DNA from: Candidatus Parcubacteria bacterium
Lineage (GTDB): Bacteria; Patescibacteriota; Minisyncoccia; Minisyncoccales; JAGLUP01
Reading direction: 5' to 3'
NCBI GenBank assembly: GCA_023134715.1
Contig: JAGLUP010000008.1
Span: forward strand, 1 to 6,583
DNA length: 6,583 nt
The position numbers and the translations under genes are program-made. Shown piece by piece: positions 1 to 4,742 of the stretch. Under the pieces are notes generated by a model that made no database searches, was not told where the DNA came from, and worked only from the letters and a program-made list of their open reading frames with translations. Positions within the stretch are counted from its first letter, which is position 1. Every line of letters begins with the position of its first letter.

Positions 1-70
1 TATCCCTGTAAATATGTGTTTCATTGTCTACATTATAACTTATTTATATTATAACTTAAATTCCCAATTT

Positions 71-94
71 AAAAAAGCTACCCTTGTGGATAGC
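71..94 (-). terminator. Degenerate copy of terminator-like element B
   Basis: The minus strand reads GCTATCC, loop ACAA, GGGTAGC, then TTTTTT (plus-strand A-run 71-76, hairpin 77-94). One arm base differs from the other copies, but in minus-strand RNA the change gives a U-G pair, so a 7-bp stem remains. The flank TTCCCAATTT on the left matches the flank of the other copies. No recognisable element A follows it on the far side. It is the second terminator-like hairpin downstream of the sanA-like gene and could be a backup stop. Function is inferred from the hairpin plus U-tract. Confidence 0.55.
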
Positions 95-133
95 CGAATA
101 TATATTTAGGCAGACAGCCGCAACTCAAACAAA

Positions 134-169
134 CATAACAAATCTCGCCGATCGACCTACTTTGTTACG
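134..169 (-). repeat. Palindromic element A, copy 1
   Basis: This is a 36-nt imperfect palindrome. The left arm is CATAACAAA and the right arm is TTTGTTACG. The core TCTCGCCGATCGACCT is identical in all five copies in the window. The right arm carries C where copies 2, 3 and 5 have T. Read as minus-strand RNA this gives a G-U pair, but as plus-strand RNA an A/C mismatch. It lies between terminator-like hairpins at 186-203 and 77-94, downstream of the sanA-like gene. Function is unknown. Confidence 0.85.
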
Positions 170-179
170 CTCCCCAATC

Positions 180-203
180 AAAAAAGCCATCCTTATGGAT
201 AAC
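180..203 (-). terminator. Intrinsic terminator after the sanA-like gene (element B, copy 1)
   Basis: The minus strand gives GTTATCC, loop ATAA, GGATGGC, followed by TTTTTT. The hairpin starts 5 nt after the TAA stop at 208-210, a normal place for a Rho-independent terminator. Compared with the other copies, two stem pairs are G-U rather than Watson-Crick in minus-strand RNA, so the stem is kept but weaker. The plus strand has no T-run after the stem, so termination should act only on minus-strand transcripts. Confidence 0.75.
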
Positions 204-207
204 TTAT

Positions 208-876
208 TTAATCCCAGCTTTTTTTACTATCCCCTGTAATTGGAATTGGTTCTCCTAAATATTTCGACCCAAGTTGAAGATTAAGTTCGAAAAAACTTTT
301 TATATTTGCTATTTTTTCTCGAAATTCATTATATTGAATGTTTCTATAAGAATGTTTGTCTGCGATAAGACCATAAGCATCAATGCCTAAATTTCTTCCT
401 AAATATACTGCTCTGGGTAAATGAAAATTTTGAGTAATAATAATTAAAGATTCTACTTGGAATATATGTTTAGCTCTAAATAAGCTGTCATAAGTATCAA
501 ACCCAGCATGGTCTAAAAAAATATCTTCTGCTAAAACTCCTTTTTGCAAAAGCCAATTTTTTACTGTATTTACTTCATCATAATCTTTTTTTCCATGATC
601 TCCGCTTATTAAAATTTTCTTTACCTTGCCATTATAATATAGCTCAAGCGCTGTTAAACTTCGGTCTTCAAGCATAGAGCTCATTCTTTCTTGTTTAAAA
701 ACCTTTGCTCCTAAAATTAAAGCTGTTTGAGCTTCGGGGGCATTATTAATATCTGAAAAAATATAAACGGCACTTTGTTCTTTGACGCGCGAGTTTATCA
801 GATAAATTCCCAAAATTAATAAACCAAAGATAATTATGGACGCAATGACAATAATTAATTTTTTCTTAAATTTCAT
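208..876 (-). CDS. sanA: SanA-like DUF218 membrane protein
   Basis: The 222-residue protein has a lysine-rich start (KFKKK) and one hydrophobic segment at about residues 7-27, which predicts an N-terminal anchor with the rest outside the membrane. The DUF218/YdcF-type domain spans about 50-210. Visible SanA-type motifs are ALILGAKV (52-59), MLEDR (68-72), TALELYYNGKVKKILISGD (75-93), YDEVNT (99-104), DHAGFDTYDS (122-131), TQNFHLPRA (148-156) and GIDAYG (164-169). E. coli SanA is linked to envelope barrier function and vancomycin exclusion at high temperature; its biochemical activity is not established. The ATG at 874-876 has no clear Shine-Dalgarno sequence and begins 9 nt after the stop of the DUF1287 gene, so the two are probably co-transcribed. 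A terminator follows directly. Family assignment is strong; the role in this cell is inferred. Confidence 0.87.
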   Translation of the reverse strand: MKFKKKLIIVIASIIIFGLLILGIYLINSRVKEQSAVYIFSDINNAPEAQTALILGAKVFKQERMSSMLEDRSLTALELYYNGKVKKILISGDHGKKDYDEVNTVKNWLLQKGVLAEDIFLDHAGFDTYDSLFRAKHIFQVESLIIITQNFHLPRAVYLGRNLGIDAYGLIADKHSYRNIQYNEFREKIANIKSFFELNLQLGSKYLGEPIPITGDSKKSWD

Positions 877-885
877 AGTTTAATT

Positions 886-1581
886 TTATTTTATTTCAGG
901 AATAGGAAATCTAAAATGGTAAGCAATTGGTGTCGGCCATTTCAGCAAATGATTACTTTCTTGTGTGCCTAAACCATAATTATGAATTACATAAGGAATG
1001 CCGTTTTTTCGCCTTTGATTAGATATTATGCCAATGTGCATTTTTCCTGATGGTAATTTTTCCCAAATCACAATATCCCCTCCCTGCCATTGATATAAAT
1101 TTTCAGTATCCCATGAATTAACTTTAGTTGTTAAAGGCTGGGCATATTTTTGAAAGAATGGAATTAAATTTAATACTCTTCTGAAATCAATATTAGGATC
1201 CGGGTCTCCATTAACGCGCGGATAATAATCAGGGTTTTGTTTAATATCATTATCAAGTATTTCTTTCAAATCAAAGCCGGCATTTTTAAAACTTCGCCAA
1301 ATAACATCAGTGCAAACACCGGTATTTTCTGGAGGATATCCTCCCATATAATATTGGTCTTGATAAAATTTCGTCTGTCCTACTCGTTTTTTTGCTCCTT
1401 CTAAGATATCGTGTAAATCATCTATGCCGTCTTTGTCTTGGTCTGTCTTAAGAAAAAGTTCAGGAACAGTTATCCGTTGAGCAAAAGAATAATAATTAAA
1501 AAACAGCCATAATAAAAAAGCTATAAAAATTAAGCTTAAAATTGAAAATCCAATTATTTTCCAAGAAAAAACCTTTTTCAT
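886..1581 (-). CDS. Membrane-anchored DUF1287 protein with a calcium-loop-like motif
   Basis: The 231-residue protein has a hydrophobic segment at about residues 9-30 after a short basic start, giving a signal anchor or uncleaved signal. Residues 47-55 (DQDKDGIDD) form an acidic DxDxDG loop like those that bind calcium in EF-hand or thrombospondin type 3 repeats. The remainder matches DUF1287 (E. coli YijF family): TGVCTDVIWRSFKNAG (88-102), DPNIDFRRV (128-136), GGDIVIW (167-173), KMHIGIIS (180-187) and VIHNYGLG (198-205). Cys90, His182 and His200 are candidate catalytic residues, because the Cys...His order recalls NlpC/P60-type cysteine hydrolases; that mechanism is inference, since DUF1287 has no settled function. 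It is first in a two-gene unit with the sanA-like gene, suggesting an envelope or cell-wall role. The start is ATG at 1579-1581, with A/T-rich sequence and no Shine-Dalgarno motif upstream. Confidence 0.85.
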   Translation of the reverse strand: MKKVFSWKIIGFSILSLIFIAFLLWLFFNYYSFAQRITVPELFLKTDQDKDGIDDLHDILEGAKKRVGQTKFYQDQYYMGGYPPENTGVCTDVIWRSFKNAGFDLKEILDNDIKQNPDYYPRVNGDPDPNIDFRRVLNLIPFFQKYAQPLTTKVNSWDTENLYQWQGGDIVIWEKLPSGKMHIGIISNQRRKNGIPYVIHNYGLGTQESNHLLKWPTPIAYHFRFPIPEIK

Positions 1582-1600
1582 TTTTTTATAAAAATTAAAA

Positions 1601-1690
1601 TAAAATTAAAATAAAATTAAAAATCCCAAATATAGAATAACATAAAATAATAAACATAACAAATCTCGCCGATCGACCTGATTTGTTATG
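1601..1690 (-). repeat. Extended intergenic repeat, left copy (pairs with 2580-2669)
   Basis: This stretch aligns without gaps to 2580-2669 at a constant offset of 979 bases, with about 10 differences in 90 positions by hand count. It contains element A copy 2 (1655-1690) and a downstream A/T-rich tail that includes ATAGAATAACATAAAA. The shared tail shows that a whole intergenic segment, not just the palindrome, was copied in front of two different genes. Confidence 0.8.
1634..1662 (-). promoter_or_regulatory. Candidate promoter for the DUF1287-sanA unit
   Basis: On the minus strand TTGTTA (1662-1657) and TATTCT (1639-1634) are 17 nt apart, a possible sigma-70 -35/-10 pair. Transcription would start near 1627, leaving a leader of about 45 nt before the ATG at 1581. 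The -35 box lies inside the downstream arm of palindrome A, so folding or protein binding there could affect initiation. The same pair and spacing recur at 2613-2641. The -10 box is only 4/6 to consensus in very A/T-rich DNA, so this is tentative. Confidence 0.35.
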
Positions 1691-1700
1691 TTTCCCAATC

Positions 1701-1724
1701 AAAAAAGCTATCCTTGTGGATAGC
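1701..1724 (-). terminator. Terminator-like element B, copy 2
   Basis: The minus strand reads GCTATCC, loop ACAA, GGATAGC, then TTTTTT: a perfect 7-bp stem with a U-tract. It is the second of two such hairpins downstream of the PaaX-like gene, so it could catch transcripts that pass the first. It lies upstream of the candidate promoter at 1634-1662, which fits insulation of the following unit. Confidence 0.65.
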
Positions 1725-1788
1725 CGCGACCCAAACAAACATAACAAATCTCGCCGATCGACCTACTTTGTTATGCCTCTCCCCAATC

Positions 1789-1812
1789 AAAAAAGCTATC
1801 CTTGTGGATAGC
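1789..1812 (-). terminator. Intrinsic terminator after the PaaX-like gene (element B, copy 3)
   Basis: The minus strand reads GCTATCC, loop ACAA, GGATAGC, then TTTTTT. It is the first terminator-like hairpin met after the TAG stop at 1865-1867; element A copy 4 lies between them, so the hairpin begins about 53 nt past the stop. The stem and U-tract are identical to copy 2. Confidence 0.7.
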
Positions 1813-1864
1813 CGCGACCCAAACAAACATAACAAATCTCGCCGATCGACCTACTTTGTTACGC

Positions 1865-2476
1865 CTATTCTTTTAATAATTCAAGTAGCTTTTCTTCTTT
1901 ATCGGCTTTATCTATAGTAAAAATATGAATATCCTGAAAAAGATTATTATCAATTAGGTCTTGATAAAGATCATCGGGAATTGGATATTTGCCGATATAA
2001 GTACTCTTTTGGAGAGGTTTGAACATTAATAAAGATAATTCTGCTCGAAACCATTCTCTGAAGCGTCTTCTTTTTTCTGGAATATCAAAGACAACCACTC
2101 TTATCTTTTCATCCCACGGCTTATTTAAAATAGAATACCTGTCTTTAATGTATATAATCATTTCTTTTCCTTTGTCTGTAAGCAAAAGTTTTTTATTCTT
2201 TGTTTGTTTTATAAGCCCTTGTTTTTTAAGCCGAGAAATATTTACTCTAATAATTTCTTTTTTAAATTTCTTTTCTGAACTACAGCCAAACATATCTTTC
2301 ATAAGTTTGAATCCGGGATAACAATCAGGCAGCTCTCCTATAAACCCTTTAGTAAAATCCTCGCCAAGATCTTTGATGCCAAACAAAATATAACTTCCAG
2401 CATTTAACCCTTGTTCAAAAAGCCGCTTAGTGAAACTTATTTTTCTTTTTTGAAAAATATATTTTGGATTTTTCAT
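1865..2476 (-). CDS. PaaX-like regulator with Cas2-type C-terminal domain
   Basis: This 203-residue, basic protein has an N-terminal winged-helix-like region at about residues 15-110. It includes KKEIIRVNISRLKKQGLIKQTKNKKLLLTDKGK, the usual 'recognition helix plus wing' pattern of PaaX-type regulators. The C-terminal half begins with KPWDEKIRVVVFDIPEKRRRFREWFR (119-144) and continues to LQKSTYIGKYPI (155-166), a pattern shared by PaaX C-terminal domains and Cas2 ferredoxin folds. Asp131 is at the position of the Cas2 beta-1 aspartate. Proteins of this type in CPR genomes are often labelled Cas2 by homology, yet no cas1 or CRISPR array is present here. DNA-binding regulation is therefore more likely than spacer acquisition. 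The ATG at 2474-2476 lacks a Shine-Dalgarno motif. The TAG stop lies at the edge of a palindrome A copy, which makes the repeat a candidate binding site (inference). Confidence 0.78.
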   Translation of the reverse strand: MKNPKYIFQKRKISFTKRLFEQGLNAGSYILFGIKDLGEDFTKGFIGELPDCYPGFKLMKDMFGCSSEKKFKKEIIRVNISRLKKQGLIKQTKNKKLLLTDKGKEMIIYIKDRYSILNKPWDEKIRVVVFDIPEKRRRFREWFRAELSLLMFKPLQKSTYIGKYPIPDDLYQDLIDNNLFQDIHIFTIDKADKEEKLLELLKE

Positions 2477-2503
2477 TTTTTATAAGAAATAAAATTAAAA
2501 ATT

Positions 2504-2557
2504 AAGAATAAATACAAAAATTCTAATTATAAGAATAAATACAAAAATTCTAATTAA
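2504..2557. repeat. 27-bp tandem duplication upstream of the PaaX-like gene
   Basis: Two adjacent 27-bp units (2504-2530 and 2531-2557) share 26 of 27 bases; each starts AAGAATAAATAC. The sequence is A/T-rich and lies 28-81 bp upstream of the start codon. The junction creates a perfect TATAAT on the minus strand, absent from either unit alone. The duplication probably arose by replication slippage. Confidence 0.85.
2526..2553 (-). promoter_or_regulatory. Candidate promoter for the PaaX-like gene
   Basis: On the minus strand a perfect -10 box TATAAT (2531-2526) lies 16 nt after TTAGAA (2553-2548), a weak -35 box. The expected start near 2519 leaves a leader of about 43 nt to the ATG at 2476. 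The -10 box is made by the junction of the 27-bp tandem units. A/T-rich DNA produces such matches by chance, so confidence is limited; a second candidate lies at 2613-2641. Confidence 0.35.
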
Positions 2558-2579
2558 AAGTAAAAGTTAAAAATTTGAA

Positions 2580-2669
2580 TTAAATTAGAATAAAATTAAA
2601 AACTCTAAGCATAGAATAACATAAAACAATAAACATAACAAATCTCGCCGATCGACCTACTTTGTTATG
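2580..2669 (-). repeat. Extended intergenic repeat, right copy, with element A copy 5
   Basis: This aligns gaplessly with 1601-1690 at about 89% identity by hand count. It holds palindrome A at 2634-2669 (arms CATAACAAA and TTTGTTATG, 9 bp, invariant core). The tail at 2580-2633 repeats the TTGTTA-17 nt-TATTCT pair on the minus strand (2641-2636 and 2618-2613). If that pair is a promoter, the PaaX-like gene would have a leader of about 130 nt. It lies just after the gap terminator in transcription order. Confidence 0.8.
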
Positions 2670-2682
2670 CCTCTCCCCAATC

Positions 2683-2712
2683 AAAAAAGCTATCCACAAG
2701 GATAGCTTTTTT
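2683..2712. terminator. Bidirectional terminator after gap (element B, copy 5)
   Basis: A perfect 7-bp stem GCTATCC/GGATAGC (2689-2706) has AAAAAA on one side and TTTTTT on the other, so either strand gives a hairpin plus U-tract, and on either strand the A/T runs extend the pairing to 13 bp. It begins 8 nt after the gap stop codon. The 4-nt loop is ACAA on the plus strand, whereas copies 0, 2 and 3 have TTGT there. The loop is therefore inverted although the left flank CCAATC is in the usual orientation. Confidence 0.88.
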
Positions 2713-2720
2713 GAATGTTT

Positions 2721-3728
2721 TTATAGTTTTTTGCCCATGAACTCGGCGAATTCGGCTAAACGGCAGGCATAGGCGAATTCGTTGTCATACCATGCAACTA
2801 CTTTAATCAAATTATCTTTCACCATTGTCAAATCAGCGTCAACTATGGATGAAAAAGAATTCCCAATATAGTCAGAAGAAACCAGGTGGGCATCCTCTAT
2901 ACCTAAAATTCCTTGTAATTCTTTTGTTTGAGACGCTTTTTTAAAGATAAAATTTACTTCTTCGGCACTAGTCTTCTTTTCAGTTTCACATATTAAATCT
3001 ACTACGGAAACAATCGGAGTCGGCACCCTAAGAGCGATTCCGTCAAGTTTTCCATCAAGTTCTGGTATAACTTTTCCTATCGCTTTAGTTGCTCCGGTTG
3101 TTGTGGGAATAATATTCACAGCTGCTGCCCTGGCTCGCCTTAAATCCTTATGAGGCAAATCTAAAATTTTCTGGTCGCTGGTATAGCTATGAATAGTCGT
3201 CATAAAGCCCTTAATAATTTTGAAGTTTTTATGCAAAACTTTCACTACGGGCGCTAAACAATTAGTCGTGCAAGAGCCCATGTCAACAATTTCATCTTTT
3301 TCAGAATTATATTTCTCTTGATTTATTCCTAAAATATAAGAAGAAATTTCCGGACTTTTTGCCGGAGCGGAAATTATTACCTTTTTTGCTCCTGCTTTAA
3401 TATGTTTTTTCGCGCCCTGTAAATCTCTAAATACTCCGGTGCATTCTAAGACAATATCAATCCCTAATTTTTTCCATGGCAAATTTTCTGGATTTTTTTC
3501 AGCAAAAACTGGAGTTGATTTTCCATTTACAGAAAGTTTATTTTTAGTAAAATCTACTGCTTTATCATAAATTCCATATGAAGAATCATATTTTAAAAGA
3601 TGAGCCAAAATTTTTGGTTCAGTTAAATCATTGATAGCCGCTATTTCAAGTTCAGGATGTTTATTTAAAATTGTTTTAAAGGCAGAACGGCCTATCCTCC
3701 CGAAACCATTTATTGCAATTTTTATCAT
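2721..3728 (-). CDS. gap: Glyceraldehyde-3-phosphate dehydrogenase (type I, NAD-linked)
   Basis: This cytoplasmic enzyme oxidises glyceraldehyde 3-phosphate to 1,3-bisphosphoglycerate in glycolysis. At 335 residues it has the usual full length. The Rossmann motif INGFGRIGR is at residues 6-14, with NDL (33-35) at the adenosine-ribose position. The catalytic segment is GSCTTNCLAP (151-160) with Cys153, and the partner His180 is in TIHSYT. ILDLPHKDLRRARAAA (188-203) has the Leu-Pro pair typical of NAD-dependent enzymes, and WYDNEF (313-318) is intact. Residues before the active-site Cys are Met-Gly-Ser instead of the common Ala-Ser or Asn-Ala-Ser. The ATG at 3726-3728 starts 2 nt after the glutaredoxin stop, so translation is probably coupled. 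A strong terminator follows. Function is near certain; NAD preference is read from the motifs. Confidence 0.97.
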   Translation of the reverse strand: MIKIAINGFGRIGRSAFKTILNKHPELEIAAINDLTEPKILAHLLKYDSSYGIYDKAVDFTKNKLSVNGKSTPVFAEKNPENLPWKKLGIDIVLECTGVFRDLQGAKKHIKAGAKKVIISAPAKSPEISSYILGINQEKYNSEKDEIVDMGSCTTNCLAPVVKVLHKNFKIIKGFMTTIHSYTSDQKILDLPHKDLRRARAAAVNIIPTTTGATKAIGKVIPELDGKLDGIALRVPTPIVSVVDLICETEKKTSAEEVNFIFKKASQTKELQGILGIEDAHLVSSDYIGNSFSSIVDADLTMVKDNLIKVVAWYDNEFAYACRLAEFAEFMGKKL

Positions 3729-3730
3729 AT

Positions 3731-3964
3731 TTAGTCTTTGATGTTTAATAATTTACATATTTCCTCTCTGTCAAAGCCCTCTATAATTTGTCCGTCAATA
3801 TCAAGCACAGGCACTTCATATTTTCCGGTTTTCTCCTCTACTTCTTTCACAGCTTGTTTATTTTTCGCAATATCAATATCTTCAAATTGAATTCCATGCT
3901 CTTTTAGAAACATTTTTAGAGTAAAACAATAAGGACAATTTGGAGAAGAATAGAATTTTATCAC
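3731..3964 (-). CDS. Glutaredoxin-like protein
   Basis: This 77-residue single-domain thioredoxin-fold protein is the typical size of small bacterial glutaredoxins or NrdH-type redoxins. The active site CPYC is at residues 10-13, after the first strand IKFYSSPN. The cis-proline motif is VPV (51-53) in TGKYEVPVLDIDG, and GFD (63-65) is the usual C-terminal binding motif. It likely reduces disulfides or glutathione-type mixed disulfides in the cytoplasm; the reductant in this organism is unknown. The start is GTG (3962-3964), supported by the fold beginning at residue 2 and by the 14-nt gap to the upstream stop. It lies between a thioredoxin-fold gene and gap in one apparent operon, so it may serve GAPDH's catalytic cysteine (inference). 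Confidence 0.92.
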   Translation of the reverse strand: MIKFYSSPNCPYCFTLKMFLKEHGIQFEDIDIAKNKQAVKEVEEKTGKYEVPVLDIDGQIIEGFDREEICKLLNIKD

Positions 3965-3978
3965 GAATATAACACAAA

Positions 3979-4734
3979 TTAAATCTGATTAATTAATTCT
4001 TGGACTTCGTTACAAATATCAGATGGTTGATTTCCAGTTAGTTTGCAAATCAAAGCGGTTAATACCTTGGACTCTTGTTCTTCGCCTAAGTTTTGGCCAG
4101 AGCCAGTCCTATGATATTTACAACCGATTACTAAAGCAGGAACTCCTCCTGTGCTGTATTTTGAAAATATATCCATATCTTCTTGGGAATCCATATTGTT
4201 ATGGAAAACTATATTTTCTTTAAATTTTAAAGCAACACTTTCTATTAAAGGATGCTCCCAAATGCAATGAGGACAACCTTGAGACCCAAAAAAATAAACA
4301 ATTGGCTTTCCGTTTTCTTGGCAAACATCATCTTTACTTGCTGAAAAATTGCCAATAGTTTCCAATGCCTTTTGTTCTGCCTCTTTGGCTAAATCAATTA
4401 TTTGAGGAAATAAATATTTTGCGTCTTTGGTACTGTAAAAGTTATATTTTTGTCCCTCTACTTCAAAATTAATTTTATATACGCCATTTTCTTCTATCGG
4501 AGTTTCTAAAAGAGAAGCTGTCGCCTGTCCTTGTAAAAGATTTTCATTAATATATTTAATAATTTGCTCTCCAGCTTCTTGAGTAGATAAAACATTTTGA
4601 TTATCTTGCTGATTATCTTGCTGACTGCCTTGTTTTTTTGTGAATAAAGAAGGATTAGAATAAGCGACTGCTCCGATGGCTAATGCTACGACAATAACGA
4701 CGAGAGGTATTAAGTTTTTATTTATGTTTTTCAT
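3979..4734 (-). CDS. Membrane-anchored thioredoxin-fold protein with CPHC active site
   Basis: The 251-residue protein has an N-terminal hydrophobic segment at about residues 9-25, then a Gln/Asp/Asn-rich linker (QQDNQQDNQ, 39-47), so the body is probably extracytoplasmic. Residues 50-130 form a less familiar domain with NGVYKINFEVEGQKYNFYSTKDAKYLFP (83-110), which may position substrate. The thioredoxin-like domain follows: KPIVYFFGSQGCPHC (143-157) with active-site Cys154 and Cys157, and GGVPALVIG (196-204) with cis-Pro199. Extra cysteines at 138, 205, 230 and 241 could form structural disulfides. A CPHC site suggests a DsbA-like thiol oxidoreductase for exported proteins rather than a cytoplasmic reductant. 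The ATG at 4732-4734 has no Shine-Dalgarno motif; a promoter-like sequence lies just upstream. It is first in the apparent operon with glutaredoxin and gap. Confidence 0.88.
   Translation of the reverse strand: MKNINKNLIPLVVIVVALAIGAVAYSNPSLFTKKQGSQQDNQQDNQNVLSTQEAGEQIIKYINENLLQGQATASLLETPIEENGVYKINFEVEGQKYNFYSTKDAKYLFPQIIDLAKEAEQKALETIGNFSASKDDVCQENGKPIVYFFGSQGCPHCIWEHPLIESVALKFKENIVFHNNMDSQEDMDIFSKYSTGGVPALVIGCKYHRTGSGQNLGEEQESKVLTALICKLTGNQPSDICNEVQELINQI
4599..4622 (-). repeat. 12-bp in-frame tandem duplication in the linker
   Basis: The 12-bp unit GATTATCTTGCT occurs twice in a row and a diverged third unit follows. Within the thioredoxin-fold gene it encodes the repeated Q-D-N-Q of the linker between the membrane anchor and the folded domains. 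It looks like slippage in a tolerant spacer. Confidence 0.8.
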
Positions 4735-4742
4735 ATAGGTCT

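Larger units (their letters stand above)
1655..1863 (-). repeat. Tandem array of elements A and B (A-B-A-B-A)
   Basis: Three copies of the 36-nt palindrome A lie at 1655-1690, 1740-1775 and 1828-1863, with two terminator-like hairpins B at 1707-1724 and 1795-1812 between them. The periods are 85 and 88 bp; the 3-bp difference is in the A-B linker. The linkers are also conserved (CCAATC before the A-run, CGCGACCCAAACAAA after the hairpin). The copy at 1655-1690 has arms matching over 11 bp (CATAACAAATC with GATTTGTTATG), against 9 bp elsewhere. The array fills nearly all the space between the PaaX-like gene and the DUF1287 gene. It contains no credible gene. Confidence 0.9.

Noticed and set aside
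32-58. Two copies of ATTATAACTTA near the left end
   Set aside because: Short A/T-rich direct repeats 16 bp apart are easily expected by chance here and match no known site.
1655-1863. CRISPR array next to a Cas2-like gene
   Set aside because: The 36-nt repeats look CRISPR-sized, but the intervening sequences are near-identical to each other and contain a terminator hairpin. No cas1 or effector is present and the same repeat occurs singly elsewhere.
134-1863. Integron attC sites
   Set aside because: The arms do not fit the RYYYAAC/GTTRRRY boxes, array spacings contain no cassette genes, and no integrase is seen in the window.
1714-1917. A plus-strand open frame of 67 codons
   Set aside because: It is translated from the A/B repeat array and the end of the PaaX-like gene, with no family resemblance and no initiation signal.
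2019-2321. Plus-strand open frame of 100 codons
   Set aside because: It is fully antisense to the PaaX-like gene, whose protein is recognisable; the plus-frame product resembles nothing.
134-2669. Insertion sequence or transposon
   Set aside because: There is no transposase and no terminal inverted repeat pair around a mobile gene; the repeats are direct and intergenic.
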